Of a stretch of 64,000 nucleotides of DNA, positions 50,293 to 60,289 are shown piece by piece; the stretch's first letter is position 1; each line of letters starts with the position of its first letter. The stretch covers positions 24,765 through 88,764 of the forward strand of contig JAFRWY010000066.1 of assembly GCA_017437905.1 (NCBI GenBank), in the 5' to 3' direction. The notes under the pieces were generated by a model. It ran no database searches. It saw nothing but the letters and a program-made list of their open reading frames with translations, and was not told the origin of the DNA. This stretch comes from Eubacterium sp. Its GTDB lineage: Bacteria; Bacillota; Clostridia; Lachnospirales; Lachnospiraceae. The position numbers and the translations under genes are program-made.

Positions 50293-51228
50293 TTATTCCG
50301 CGCTTTCACCCACCGACATACCGGCATCCGGTTTGTTCCCGTTCAGATAGGCCGGCGTATCCATCGGCTTCTTTCCTTCCGGCTGCAGCTTCCGTATCCG
50401 GAGCGCTCCGGTTCCGCAGGCGATGGTGAAATACTTCTTCGTCACCTCCAGGATCGTTCCCGGAGTTCCCGTCTGGTCCGTTACCTCTGCGCCGAGGATC
50501 TTCACACTGTGTCCCCCGATGGTGGTGTAGGCACAGGGCCAGGGATAAAGCGCCCGGACCGCCCGTTCCAGCTCTGCTGCGGGCTTCGTAAAATCCATAC
50601 GCCCCATGGCCTTATCCAGCATTTTCGCGTAGGTGGATTCCTCTTCCTTCTGGGGTGTCCGGACTGCGGTCCCCTGCTTTAGTTTCTCCATGGTCTGAAG
50701 GATCAGGGTGCCGCCCATTTCAGCCAGACGGTTCGTAAGGCTCTCCCCCGTATCCGAAGGCAGGATCTTCGTTACTGCCTGATCGATCATATCGCCTGTA
50801 TCCAGCCCCTTGGCCATATACATGGTGGTCACACCGGTCTCTTCCTCTCCATCCAGGATGCTCCGCTCTATGGGGGCAGCTCCCCGGTACTTCGGAAGCA
50901 GGGATGCATGGATATTGATACAGCCGTAAGGCGGGATCTCCAGAATACTTACCGGAAGGATCTGTCCGTAGGCCGCCACCACGATGATCTCCGGCTCCAG
51001 ACTGCGGATCCGCTCCGCATTCTCCTCCCCCCGGAGCTTCTCCGGCTGTTCCACCGGGATACCGAGTTCCAGCGCCTTCTCCTTTACCGGAGGCGGCTGC
51101 AGCTTCCCGGACCTGCCCTTCGGCTTATCCGGCTGAGTATAGACCGCCACGATCTCGTGTCCGGCCTCTGCGATACTGCTCAGTGCGGCCACCGCGAATT
51201 CGGGTGTGCCCATAAAGATCACACGCAT
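50293..51228 (-). CDS. fmt: Methionyl-tRNA formyltransferase
   Basis: A 311-residue enzyme that formylates initiator Met-tRNA. It has MGTPEFAVAAL, the formyl-folate motif INIHASLLPKYRGAAPI and the C-terminal OB domain. AGGAGG precedes the ATG, and the neighbouring def removes the formyl group. Confidence 0.96.
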   Translation of the reverse strand: MRVIFMGTPEFAVAALSSIAEAGHEIVAVYTQPDKPKGRSGKLQPPPVKEKALELGIPVEQPEKLRGEENAERIRSLEPEIIVVAAYGQILPVSILEIPPYGCINIHASLLPKYRGAAPIERSILDGEEETGVTTMYMAKGLDTGDMIDQAVTKILPSDTGESLTNRLAEMGGTLILQTMEKLKQGTAVRTPQKEEESTYAKMLDKAMGRMDFTKPAAELERAVRALYPWPCAYTTIGGHSVKILGAEVTDQTGTPGTILEVTKKYFTIACGTGALRIRKLQPEGKKPMDTPAYLNGNKPDAGMSVGESAE

Positions 51229-51317
51229 GTACTTCCTCCTATCCTCCGTTCAAATCTTGCCTGTAAGACCCGGCGCGGGTTCCGGGTCAGCTTTCGCTGA
51301 CATGGTTCCGATCCGGA

Positions 51318-51818
51318 TCATTCTTCCTCTTCATCATCCCCGTCTTCTTCCTCGTGGGGCTCCACCCGGTGAAGTCCGTCGATCACCAGATCCTTGTAGA
51401 GAACTCCGTCCAGATGGTCCAGCTCATGGCAGATGCACCGTGCCAGAAGTTCTGTTCCTTCCACGGTGATGGGCTCCATGTTCCTGTCCAGGGCCTTGCA
51501 GACCACACGTTCCGGGCGTGCCACCTCTCCGGACAGTCCCGGAAGGGAGAGGCATCCTTCCTCTCCGATCTGCTCTCCGTCCTGTTCCACGATCTCCGGA
51601 TTGATCAGTACCAGCGGATTCTCATCCATTACATCGATCACAACGATCCGGCGGAGCACGCCTACCTGCGGTGCGGCAAGTCCGACACCGCCCGCTTCGT
51701 ACATGGTATCAAACATGTCATCGATCAGCTCGCTGATCCTGGGTGTCATGGCCTTAACCGGTTTGCAGGGCTGCCGCAGGATCTCGTCGCCGTCCACTCT
51801 GATATTTCTGATTGCCAT
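51318..51818 (-). CDS. def: Peptide deformylase
   Basis: A 166-residue metalloprotease with the three PDF motifs [18 protein letters not shown] and [10 protein letters not shown] strongly acidic tail ([14 protein letters not shown]) is unusual but outside the catalytic core. GAGGAGG precedes the ATG. Confidence 0.96.
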   Translation of the reverse strand: MAIRNIRVDGDEILRQPCKPVKAMTPRISELIDDMFDTMYEAGGVGLAAPQVGVLRRIVVIDVMDENPLVLINPEIVEQDGEQIGEEGCLSLPGLSGEVARPERVVCKALDRNMEPITVEGTELLARCICHELDHLDGVLYKDLVIDGLHRVEPHEEEDGDDEEEE

Positions 51819-51836
51819 TTTCCTATCCTCCTCGAA

Positions 51837-53900
51837 TTAAATGATGTGCAGCGGGTCAAAATCATAATGCACCTCAATTCCCCGCTCCGCATACGCCGCA
51901 TCCACAATCTCCTTCAGAGCCTCCGGTATCTTCGTAAGAAGCTCCTCCTTCTCCGACCGGACGTAGATCACACGGCGGTAAACCTCGTTCAGCTTGTATA
52001 TATACGCATTTCCCGGACCGGTCAGCACATAGCCCGTTCCTTCTTTTTTATGCTTCCCCGACTTCTCTGTCCCATCCGGTACTTCTTCCGCCCCGGTTCC
52101 CGCCTTCAGACGGGCCGCCAGCTCCTCCGAGAAGGTAACCGCGGTCTTTTCTTCCTTGGCGGTGATCAGGATCCCCAGCATATGGGTCACCGGCGGATAT
52201 CCGAGAAGCCTCCGGTACGCGATCTCATAGGTATAGAACTGCAGATAATCCTGGGTCTTTGCGGTCTGGATCACATAGTGCTCCGGACGGTAGGTCTGGA
52301 TCACCACATTTCCGGGGCGTTCTCCGCGGCCTGCACGGCCTGCCGCCTGTGTCAGAAGATCAAAGCAGCGTTCTCCGGATCTGAAATCACTGTCAAAAAG
52401 TCCGAGATCCGCCAGCAGCACACCGACCACCGTCACCTTCGGGAAATCATGTCCCTTTACGATCATCTGTGTTCCCACCAGGCACTGCGCCTTTCCGTCA
52501 TGGAACGCCTGCAGCAGCGCACCGTGTGCACCTTTCTTCTGGGTGGTGTCCCGGTCCATCCGGATGGTTTTGATATCCGGGAAGAGCTTTTGCACTTCCT
52601 GTTCCACCCGTTCCGTTCCGATGCCGTAACCGCCGATCAGTCCGGAACCGCAGGCCGGACATTTCTTCGGAAGCTTCGCCGTATGTCCGCAGTAGTGGCA
52701 GAGCAGGGTGTCTTTCCCGTGCAGTGCCAGGGATACATCACAGTTCGGACAGCGGATGGCCTCTCCGCAGGATCTGCAGGACACAAAACTGTTCATGCCA
52801 CGCCGGTTCAGGAAGAGCATCACCTGTTCTCCCCGCTGGAAAGCCTCCGTCATTTTTGCGTAAAGCGCTCTGGAGAGGATATTCCGGTTTCCTTCCTTCA
52901 GTTCCTGCCTGAGATCCACGATCCCGGTTTCCGCAAGAGAGCGCTCCTCCACCCGGTTCGGCAGGGACAGCAGGGTATATCGGCCTTCCTCCGCCGCCCG
53001 GTAGCTTTCCACGGCCGGTGTGGCAGATCCGAGAACCACCGCCGCTCCTTCCAGACGGCTCCGTTCCAGAGCCACATCCCTGGCGTGATATTTCGGCATC
53101 GTGTCGCTCTTATATGCGGTATCATGCTCCTCATCGATAATGATCAGCCCCAGCTCCGTAAACGGGGCAAAAAGCGCCGACCTGGGCCCGATCAGAATGT
53201 CCGCCGTTCCCTCCAGCACCTGCTGGAATTCCCGGTATTTCTCTCCTCTGGAAAGACCCGAGTGCAGGATGGCGATCCGGTCTGCGAAGACAGTCCGGAA
53301 CCGTGCCACGGTCTGGTAGGTAAGGGCGATCTCCGGCACAAGGACGATCACCTTCCGTCCCTGCCGGATCACATGCTTCGCCATCTGCAGGTAGACCTCC
53401 GTCTTCCCGCTTCCGGTTACCCCGTGCAGCAGGTAGGTTCCCCGCATTCCGGCATCATACTCCGTCACAAAGGTTTCATACGCCCGTTTCTGATCCGCAT
53501 TCAGTCCTTCGATGGGAAGAAATTCCGGCTCAAACTGCTTCGTATCCACCTTCTGCTTTACGGACCGCACCTTCTGTTTCACGGGCATCACGGTCTCCAG
53601 CGCACTGATCATGGTGCAGCCGTACCGCTCCCGCATCCATCCCGCCAGCCGGATCATGCGGCTTTCCACCGGAAGACTTCCCTCCGGAACCCGCAGGATG
53701 GATTTTACCTTTGATTCCTCCCAGGGGGTGGTGTCGCTGATGGAGATCACATATCCCTTTCTGGCCCGGTTGCCCTGGCCAAAGGGGATCATCACCGGCG
53801 TCCCCACCGAAACCGTCTCCTCCAGTTCCTCCGGGATCCGGTAGGAGAAGGTGCGGTCAACCGCTTTATGGGATATGTCTACGATCACATCTGCGTACAT
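51837..53900 (-). CDS. priA: Primosomal protein N' (PriA helicase)
   Basis: A 687-residue replication-restart helicase with HGVTGSGKTEVYLQ (Walker A), IIIDEEHDTAYK and a zinc region CRSCGEAIRCPNCD...CHYCGHTAKLPKKCPACGS. AAGRAGRGERPGNV and the C-terminal domain are present. It is somewhat shorter than the 730-800 residues common in other species, mainly at the N-terminus. GGAG precedes the ATG. Confidence 0.95.
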   Translation of the reverse strand: MYADVIVDISHKAVDRTFSYRIPEELEETVSVGTPVMIPFGQGNRARKGYVISISDTTPWEESKVKSILRVPEGSLPVESRMIRLAGWMRERYGCTMISALETVMPVKQKVRSVKQKVDTKQFEPEFLPIEGLNADQKRAYETFVTEYDAGMRGTYLLHGVTGSGKTEVYLQMAKHVIRQGRKVIVLVPEIALTYQTVARFRTVFADRIAILHSGLSRGEKYREFQQVLEGTADILIGPRSALFAPFTELGLIIIDEEHDTAYKSDTMPKYHARDVALERSRLEGAAVVLGSATPAVESYRAAEEGRYTLLSLPNRVEERSLAETGIVDLRQELKEGNRNILSRALYAKMTEAFQRGEQVMLFLNRRGMNSFVSCRSCGEAIRCPNCDVSLALHGKDTLLCHYCGHTAKLPKKCPACGSGLIGGYGIGTERVEQEVQKLFPDIKTIRMDRDTTQKKGAHGALLQAFHDGKAQCLVGTQMIVKGHDFPKVTVVGVLLADLGLFDSDFRSGERCFDLLTQAAGRAGRGERPGNVVIQTYRPEHYVIQTAKTQDYLQFYTYEIAYRRLLGYPPVTHMLGILITAKEEKTAVTFSEELAARLKAGTGAEEVPDGTEKSGKHKKEGTGYVLTGPGNAYIYKLNEVYRRVIYVRSEKEELLTKIPEALKEIVDAAYAERGIEVHYDFDPLHII

Positions 53901-54023
53901 CCGTATATCTCCAGGCCCGGTTATGCTCCGGGATCAGTAAAATGCAGGGTCCTTACTCCGGTTCCCGATGGACTTCTCTCTCATCAGGGATGAATCCCGC
54001 AGGCAACGGGAATCGTTATAAAT

Positions 54024-54062
54024 ATGCGTAAAAGCAGGTGACGCCGCCACCTGCTTACGCAT
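54024..54062 (-). terminator. Strong hairpin after rpoZ
   Basis: ATGCGTAA(G)CAGGTG-type arms pair with CACCTGCTTTTACGCAT around GCGGCGT, directly after the rpoZ stop on the minus strand. AT-rich sequence follows (ATTTATAA). It probably terminates or attenuates transcription between rpoZ and priA. Confidence 0.75.
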
Positions 54063-54070
54063 ACATTTCT

Positions 54071-54310
54071 TTAATCCTCGTCACCGACGATCTTTACCTT
54101 GCCGCGATACAGCTCATCCACTGCGATGGACAGAGGCTTTCTGCCCTCCCAGTGATCAATCAGCGGTGTATCCTGTCCGGCCACCAGCTGTCTTGCCCGC
54201 TTTGCGGTAGCAAGCACGATCGAATACCGGCTCTGAACCACCGGCTGCTCGCCCGGTTCCACTTCCTTGTTAACAACCTCCATCAGGTCTGTGTAAGACG
54301 GATGAATCAT
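54071..54310 (-). CDS. rpoZ: RNA polymerase omega subunit
   Basis: A 79-residue omega subunit starting MIHPSYTDLMEVVNKE, with SRYSIVLATAKRARQL and KPLSIAVDELYRGKV. AAGGAG precedes the ATG. It lies after gmk as usual, and a strong hairpin follows. Confidence 0.93.
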   Translation of the reverse strand: MIHPSYTDLMEVVNKEVEPGEQPVVQSRYSIVLATAKRARQLVAGQDTPLIDHWEGRKPLSIAVDELYRGKVKIVGDED

Positions 54311-54373
54311 AATAATCTCCTTCCTTTCTGTAACGCACGGATATCCGTACGATCAATTACGACGTCATGCCTC

Positions 54374-54994
54374 TCAGGGCTCATCACGGAAATCGGCCTG
54401 CAGCTGATCGATAAACTCCGCGTTCCGTTCCCGTTTGCATTTACCGCCAAGTATAACCGAATGTACGGTCTCAATGCAAGTATCAAGATCATCATTGATC
54501 ACGATATAATCATAATTTCCGATCATTTCGGACTCTTCCGCAGCCCGCCGTATCCTTTTCTTCACCTGCTCCTCTGTCTCGGAACCCCGTCCCATGAGAC
54601 GGTCGCGAAGCGTCGCCACATCCTTTGTGGTGATAAACAGCAGCATGGCATCCGGATACTGTTCCTTGATGATCGCAGCGCCCTGGACCTCGATCTCCAG
54701 GATCACGTCACGACCTGCAGCCAGCTCATCCTCAACGAACTTCCGGGGGGTTCCGTAGAAATTGTCCACATACTGGGCCCACTCGATCAGTCCGTTATAG
54801 TCGATCAGATTGCGGAATTCCGCTTCTGTCTTGAAATAATAATCCTTCCCGTCCACTTCGCCCGGTCTCGGGGCACGTGTGGTGGCGGAAATGGACAGGC
54901 TGTAGCCGTATCTTCCGACCAGTTCTTTTACCACGGTTCCCTTTCCTGCTCCGGAGAAGCCGGAGATCACGATCAGTTGTCCTTTTTTATTCAT
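54374..54994 (-). CDS. gmk: Guanylate kinase
   Basis: It phosphorylates GMP. VISGFSGAGKGTVVKEL (P-loop), SATTRAPRPGEVDGKDYYF and ILEIEVQGA are present. The frame is open to 55144, but the first 50 codons have no homology and lie in repeat-like sequence; the ATG at 54994 has AAAGGATG seven bases upstream. Confidence 0.96.
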   Translation of the reverse strand: MNKKGQLIVISGFSGAGKGTVVKELVGRYGYSLSISATTRAPRPGEVDGKDYYFKTEAEFRNLIDYNGLIEWAQYVDNFYGTPRKFVEDELAAGRDVILEIEVQGAAIIKEQYPDAMLLFITTKDVATLRDRLMGRGSETEEQVKKRIRRAAEESEMIGNYDYIVINDDLDTCIETVHSVILGGKCKRERNAEFIDQLQADFRDEP

Positions 54995-55175
54995 GTGAAT
55001 CATCCTTTCTGCCCGAGGCTGTACGCAACAGGCGGAATATCTTATCATGTCGCTGTGAAACGTCAGTCGGTGAATCCCATCCCTCACTGATCCTTCGCCA
55101 TGCGCTGCCGCCCGGTCAATGACCGGCGCATACCCATGTAACACCGGTACACCTGCGCCCGTTCAGGATGACAGT
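54995..55175. repeat. Gap between gmk and yicC with repeat-like sequence; no remA
   Basis: The segment has GATCCTTCGCCATGCGCTGC at 55089, an inverted CCGGTCAATGACCGG and GTTCAGGATGACAG at its right end, all like the dispersed repeat. The small remA gene usually found here in Clostridia and Bacilli is not encoded. Confidence 0.6.
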
Positions 55176-56057
55176 TTACTCCAGATTCTGGATCTGCTCC
55201 CGGATCTTCTCGATCAGGGTCTTTAACTCGATCCCCAGGTCGGTCACATCCAGGGAACCTGCCTTGGAAAGGGTTGTATTCGCCTCGCGGTTCATTTCCT
55301 GCACGATAAAGTCCAGCTTCCGTCCCACGGCTCCGCCTTCCTCCAGGATCCCGCGGACCGCGTCCACGTGACTTCTGAGACGGACCATCTCCTCATCCAC
55401 GGAGATCTTATCCGCGAAGATCGTCACCTCTGCGGCGATCCGGTTCTCGTCAATATCATTTCTCTGCAGGAACTCATCCATCTTCTCCCGGAGACGGACC
55501 TTATAATCTTCGATAATGGCAGGAGAAAGCTCCTCGATCTTCTCTACGATGCCCTTTAACTCCGTCACCTTTTCCAGAAGATCCTTCGTCAGGTTCTCTC
55601 CTTCCGCGGTTCTGGCCTGCACGAAATGCCCGCCGGCTTCCCGTACCACCTTCTCCAGGGATGCATAGAGTTCATCGTCATCCTCTTCCGCCGCTTCCTC
55701 CAGGGTGAACACCTCCGGGAACCGGCCGACAGCCGTTGCCTTCAGTTCCTCCTGCAGGGAGAACTCCTGATTCATCTCACGGAGGTATTTCACATACTCA
55801 GCGGCAATCTCCCGGTTGTAACGGACAGCCACCTCCGCATTTGCCAGATTTTCGTAGGTGATGAATACATCCACCTTACCTCTGGAGATATAATCCTTCA
55901 GTACATTTCGTATCGCCGCCTCAAACCGATTGAGCCTCCGCGGCATCTTGATCGTAATATCCGCATACCTGTGGTTCACGGATTTCATCTCCACGATCAG
56001 CTTTCTTTTTTCATCGATCAACTCTGCACGGCCGAAGCCGGTCATACTCTGAATCAT
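55176..56057 (-). CDS. yicC: YicC family endoribonuclease/stress protein
   Basis: It belongs to the YicC/YloC family, small-RNA-linked ribonucleases. The start MIQSMTGFGRAELIDEKRK and KSVNHRYADITIKMPR are conserved; the C-terminal DUF1732 part ends LGIELKTLIEKIREQIQNLE. The frame is open to 56087, but the ATG at 56057 has GGAG eight bases upstream. Confidence 0.94.
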   Translation of the reverse strand: MIQSMTGFGRAELIDEKRKLIVEMKSVNHRYADITIKMPRRLNRFEAAIRNVLKDYISRGKVDVFITYENLANAEVAVRYNREIAAEYVKYLREMNQEFSLQEELKATAVGRFPEVFTLEEAAEEDDDELYASLEKVVREAGGHFVQARTAEGENLTKDLLEKVTELKGIVEKIEELSPAIIEDYKVRLREKMDEFLQRNDIDENRIAAEVTIFADKISVDEEMVRLRSHVDAVRGILEEGGAVGRKLDFIVQEMNREANTTLSKAGSLDVTDLGIELKTLIEKIREQIQNLE

Positions 56058-56219
56058 GCTGTTTCTCCAAACCTGTGTCTTCCGCATAAGTCCTGATATC
56101 AGGGATCAAAACCGCAACACCCTCCTTCAGGCCATAGACAATTTATTATATCGCAAAACCTGTTTCATTTCAACCTTGGAATCACTCCGATGCATACGGA
56201 AAATGAGCATCCCTCCGTC

Positions 56220-57965
56220 TTACCCGCATTCCGTAACCCTTGAACGGTCCGGCGTTGCCAACATGGAATAATTCGTATGGTAGATCACAAAGCCCTTCGG
56301 CTGACCGGGGGACTTATGCAGGTTCCTGCGCTCGGTATAATCCACCTCCACCTTCGGGGCATCCTGTCCGGAGGAGTAATATGCCGCAAGACCCGCCGCA
56401 ATCTCGTAGATATGATCCGGAAGCTCCTCCCGTCCTTCCCGCTTCACGATCACATGGGAACCGGGCCGCTGCTTCGCATGGAACCACATATCATTTCCGG
56501 AAGCAAATTCGAAGGTGAGGGCCTCATTCTGCAGGTTATTCTTCCCAACATAGATATGGTATCCGTCCTCCGTCACAAAATGCAGCGGACGGGCGGGGGC
56601 TTCTTTCCTCTTTCCCTTCTTCGATCCGCCGGAACGGATATATCCGCTCTCCTGCAGCTCCCTTCGCAGCTCCGCCAGATCCGACTCGTCCTCGGCCAGG
56701 GTCAGTGCCAGGGATACGCTGCGAAGATATTCCAGATCCTGCCTCGTGGTCTCCAGCTGCTCCAGAAGTGCGGTGTAGGTCCTCTTCTTCTTGTTATACT
56801 TCTCAAAATACCGCTTGCTGTTCTCTCCGGCGGTAAGGGTAGGATCCAGAGGGATCGTGATCTCCTGTCCGTCATAATAATTCGTACAGGTAAGCTCCTT
56901 CGCTCCGGGCTCCAGTCCGTATCCGTAGGTATTCAGCAGTTCGCCGTAGACCTTATACTGCTCCCGGTCCTCCGTATCCCGGAACTGCTCCTGCTGCAGG
57001 TCCAGCTTCTTTGCCGTACGCTCCAGGGCAGTCTTTACCACCTGCCGAAGGTCCGCGGACCTCTGCCGGATCAGCGCCGTACGGCTCCGGAGGTCATAAA
57101 AGTTCTCCATGGCTTCGGAGACGGAATCCATGGACCGCCGGTCCTCTTCCGGATAGATCGTCAGCGAAAATGCACTGAACTCCTTCGGTGCCCCGTTCTC
57201 GAACGCCACACAGGGCGCATACTCTCCTGCCCTGATCTTCTCCATAAGACCGTAAAATGCATCCGCAAGCCGTTCCCCTGCATCCTCCGTCAGAGCCTCC
57301 GTATGAGTATCTCCGGGTACCCCGGCCCGGTGGGCCAGTTCCTCTCCGGTCACCCGGCTGAAGCCCGTGTAGAGATTCGGGATCACCCTGGCCACCATGC
57401 CGCTTTCTTCTTTCAGAGCCAAGAGGAAGCCTTCCCTTGTCTCCTCCAGGGGATTTCTCCTTCCCTGGGACGGTGCGGATTCATACTGCACGCCAGGAAG
57501 TACGGTTCGGACCGAACTGATATCCGGGGTTACCCGGTGCACACAGTCCAGGACCCTTCCGTCCTTATCCACGAAGATCAGATTGCTGTAGCGGCCCATC
57601 ATTTCCACGATGAGGCGCTTCTCCGATGGGTCTCCCATCTCATCCAGATGCTCAAAGGTAAATACCAGGATCCGTTCAAAATCCGGCTGTTCCACCGACA
57701 TAAGACGTCCGCTTCCGATGTGCTTCCGGAGCAGCATAAGAAAAGCCGGTGCCGTCATCGGAGAGGGCTTTTGCTTCTCCGTGATACATGCCCTGGCCAG
57801 TCCCGCATCCGCTGTTAGCAGCAGTCTCACCGTATCCTTCTCTTTTTTGATCGTGATCTGCAGCTCGTCCTTCTCCGGCTGCTGCAGTTTCACGACTCTT
57901 CCGCCAACAGCGCGGCGACGGATCTCCTCCGCCACCGCGCTGACTGTAATTCCGTTATATGCCAT
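56220..57965 (-). CDS. rqcH: RqcH/NFACT ribosome quality-control protein (Rqc2 homologue)
   Basis: A 581-residue NFACT protein that adds C-terminal alanine tails to stalled peptides on 50S subunits. The NFACT-N domain (MAYNGITVSAVAEEIRR, GGRVVKLQQP), coiled-coil middle region (residues about 290-440) and NFACT-R domain (YHIYVGKNNLQNEAL, WFHAKQRPGSHVIVK) are complete. GGAG precedes the ATG. Confidence 0.94.
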   Translation of the reverse strand: MAYNGITVSAVAEEIRRRAVGGRVVKLQQPEKDELQITIKKEKDTVRLLLTADAGLARACITEKQKPSPMTAPAFLMLLRKHIGSGRLMSVEQPDFERILVFTFEHLDEMGDPSEKRLIVEMMGRYSNLIFVDKDGRVLDCVHRVTPDISSVRTVLPGVQYESAPSQGRRNPLEETREGFLLALKEESGMVARVIPNLYTGFSRVTGEELAHRAGVPGDTHTEALTEDAGERLADAFYGLMEKIRAGEYAPCVAFENGAPKEFSAFSLTIYPEEDRRSMDSVSEAMENFYDLRSRTALIRQRSADLRQVVKTALERTAKKLDLQQEQFRDTEDREQYKVYGELLNTYGYGLEPGAKELTCTNYYDGQEITIPLDPTLTAGENSKRYFEKYNKKKRTYTALLEQLETTRQDLEYLRSVSLALTLAEDESDLAELRRELQESGYIRSGGSKKGKRKEAPARPLHFVTEDGYHIYVGKNNLQNEALTFEFASGNDMWFHAKQRPGSHVIVKREGREELPDHIYEIAAGLAAYYSSGQDAPKVEVDYTERRNLHKSPGQPKGFVIYHTNYSMLATPDRSRVTECG

Positions 57966-58014
57966 TTCGTTAACTCCGCTTCAAAGCTTCCATGTTACGG
58001 AAAATACTCCACGT

Positions 58015-58036
58015 TCCGGAACGGTTCTGTTCCGGA
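58015..58036 (-). terminator. Possible weak hairpin after glgA
   Basis: 8-base arms TCCGGAAC and GTTCCGGA with a 6-base loop lie just past the glgA stop. Only a short T-rich run follows, so termination would be inefficient. Confidence 0.35.
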
Positions 58037-58043
58037 GCAGGAT

Positions 58044-59480
58044 TTAGATCTGATTATATAGTTCCTCATAGATCTTCGCCGAATTGCTCCAGCTGAAGTT
58101 CTGTTCCATGGCTCTCTTCTGCATGGCCGCCCATGCTTCCTTATCGTCAAAGAATATCCGCTTCGAATAATTGATGGTATTCAGAAGCTCTCTCGGATCA
58201 TAGTTTGCGAAGGAGAAACCGGTTCCGGTTCCTTCGAACTCGTTGTACGGCTGAACCGTATCCTTCAGACCACCGGTCTCACGGACGATGGGAAGTGCAC
58301 CGTAGCGGAGCGCCATCAGCTGCGTCAGGCCGCAGGGCTCAAATCTGGAGGGTACCAGGATGGAATCGCAGGCCGCATAGATCTTATGGGACAGCTCGTC
58401 GCTGAAGTAGATATTTGCGGACAGCTTCGCCGGATGAATGCCCTGATAATACCGGAACATATCCTCATATCTCCGGTCGCCGGTACCGAGAACCACCAGC
58501 TGGGTTCCGTCGGTCATGATATCGTTCATGGCACGGTCGATCAGGTCCAGACCCTTCTGATCCGTAAGACGGGATACGATACCGATCATATATGCATTCG
58601 GATCCTCCGGAAGATGCAGCTCCTTCTGCAGAGCCACCTTGTTCTTTACCTTCTCCTTCCGGAAGTTTCTGATCGTGTATTTATGAGCGATCTTCTTATC
58701 CTTCGCGGGATCGTAAACCTCGTAATCGATACCGTTGATGATACCCCAGAGAGACTGCCACCGTGCACGGAGCAGACCGTCCAGACCCTCGCCGAAGTAC
58801 GGTGTCTGGATCTCCTGGGCATAGGTATTCGAAACTGTCGTGATCTTATCCGCATAGACAAGACCGCCCTTCAGCATGGAAGCGTCCTTCTTGAACTCCA
58901 GCTTGTCCGGCGTAAAGACATAGTCCGGAAGTCCGGAATAATCCTTGATGGTCTCAATATCCCAGTTGCCCTGGAACTGAAGATTGTGGATCGTCATAAT
59001 GGACTTCATGTTGCTGTAGAACGGATTGTTACTGAACATGGTCCGAAGGTATACCGGCACCAGACCTGCCTGCCAGTCATGGCAATGGATGATATCCGGC
59101 TGGAAACCGATGCTCGGCAGGATGGAAAGCGCTGCCTTGGAGAAGTAGCAGAACTTCTCGATGTCCCATTTCAGATCACCGTAGATATTATATCCGTTGA
59201 AATAATACTCATTATCGATGAAATATACGGGAACTCCCTCATATTCCAGATACATGACACCCACATACTGCTGCTTCCAGCCGATGTCCATATGGAAATG
59301 TGTCAGGTACTTCATATTGTTCCGGAACTTCTCCGGAAGACACATATACTTCGGGATGATGATCCGGACATCGTATTCATTCCGGTCAAACTTCTGCGGA
59401 AGCGTTCCGACTACATCTGCCAGACCGCCCGTCTTGATAAATGGTACACACTCGGATGCAATATACGCGATTTTCTTCAT
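58044..59480 (-). CDS. glgA: Glycogen synthase (ADP-glucose-dependent GT5)
   Basis: A GT5 starch/glycogen synthase with KKIAYIASECVPFIKTGGLADVVG (donor-binding KTGGL), FHCHDWQ-type IIHCHDWQAGLVP, PSRFEPCGLTQLMALRYG and the C-terminal ETGGLKDTV. The frame is open to 59543, but the ATG at 59480 has GGAG nine bases upstream and is the family start. No other glg gene is in the window. Confidence 0.95.
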   Translation of the reverse strand: MKKIAYIASECVPFIKTGGLADVVGTLPQKFDRNEYDVRIIIPKYMCLPEKFRNNMKYLTHFHMDIGWKQQYVGVMYLEYEGVPVYFIDNEYYFNGYNIYGDLKWDIEKFCYFSKAALSILPSIGFQPDIIHCHDWQAGLVPVYLRTMFSNNPFYSNMKSIMTIHNLQFQGNWDIETIKDYSGLPDYVFTPDKLEFKKDASMLKGGLVYADKITTVSNTYAQEIQTPYFGEGLDGLLRARWQSLWGIINGIDYEVYDPAKDKKIAHKYTIRNFRKEKVKNKVALQKELHLPEDPNAYMIGIVSRLTDQKGLDLIDRAMNDIMTDGTQLVVLGTGDRRYEDMFRYYQGIHPAKLSANIYFSDELSHKIYAACDSILVPSRFEPCGLTQLMALRYGALPIVRETGGLKDTVQPYNEFEGTGTGFSFANYDPRELLNTINYSKRIFFDDKEAWAAMQKRAMEQNFSWSNSAKIYEELYNQI

Positions 59481-59549
59481 GCCGTTCTTCTCCTTCTCCT
59501 GCACTTTTTTATATCTTCGTCTCAAATATAATTTTTTTCCCACACCCTT

Positions 59550-59600
59550 AATCAGATCCGGAATGACGCTTCTTTCCGTTACGGGGTTCCTTCATCCGGG
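59550..59600. repeat. Dispersed repeat copy at the 3' end of the CMK-like gene
   Basis: GATCCGGAATGACGC and CTTTCCGTTACGGGGTTCCTT resemble the 25219-25334 copy. The right edge encodes the last residues (DEGTP) and stop codon of the CMK-like gene. Confidence 0.75.
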
Positions 59601-60217
59601 AAACGGATCTCCAGATACTTCCGGATCATTTCCGCACAACCCCGGATCCCGAAATGGCTGGCATCCAGCGAAAGCTCATAATTCGAAGCATCCAGCCAGT
59701 TTCCTCCGGTGTAGATATGATAATAACTGGCTCTCCGTTCGTCCGTATTGCGCACATAATTCTCCAGTTCCTTCTCCGGAAGATTATGGATCGATGATGC
59801 CCTGCGCAGCCGGAAATCCATGGGTGCATGGATGAATACGCTGATGGTGTCCTCCCTGTCTTTCAGGATGTAGTTCGCACAGCGTCCAACGATCACGCAG
59901 GATTCCTGCTCCGCCAGCTTCCGGATGATATCCGACTGGTATTCGAACATGTTCCGCATCAGGATCAGCTCGTCCTTCTCCAACAGTTCATCGTCCGGAT
60001 GCTCGTCATAGGTCTCCTTCGCCACATCGAAGAGGTGGGTATCCTTGATCCGGGCATCATGCGCAACCCGGGTGTCATGCATGGCCTCATCGTCCGAGAC
60101 CAGGCGGAACATTTCACTGTCATAACAGCAGATCCCAAGTTCCTCTGCCAGTCGCTTTGCTACCTTCAGCCCTCCGGAGCCATGCTGTCGGGCCAGTGTG
60201 ATTACAACCTTCTTCAT
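59579..60217 (-). CDS. Cytidylate kinase-like protein
   Basis: A 212-residue P-loop kinase-like protein of the AAA_26/CMK-like family. VVITLARQHGSGGLKVAKRLAEEL is a modified Walker A, VIVGRCANYILKD follows, and the C-terminal part has SLDASHFGIRGCAEMI. It is not the canonical Cmk; the substrate is unknown. The ATG at 60217 follows a GGGGGG(A)AG stretch. The C-terminal residues are repeat-encoded. Confidence 0.8.
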   Translation of the reverse strand: MKKVVITLARQHGSGGLKVAKRLAEELGICCYDSEMFRLVSDDEAMHDTRVAHDARIKDTHLFDVAKETYDEHPDDELLEKDELILMRNMFEYQSDIIRKLAEQESCVIVGRCANYILKDREDTISVFIHAPMDFRLRRASSIHNLPEKELENYVRNTDERRASYYHIYTGGNWLDASNYELSLDASHFGIRGCAEMIRKYLEIRFPDEGTP

Positions 60218-60289
60218 ACGCTTCCCCCCAAGTAAGGCAACCCACACGCTCCTCTTCTCCCGGCGCCGCCGGACCGAAAAACGCCTGTG

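Noticed and set aside
51354-53714. 786-codon plus-strand open frame
   Set aside because: It is antisense to def and priA, both of which have complete family motifs.
54995-55144. 50-residue N-terminal extension of guanylate kinase
   Set aside because: It has no homology and lies in repeat-like sequence; the internal ATG has a good ribosome binding site.
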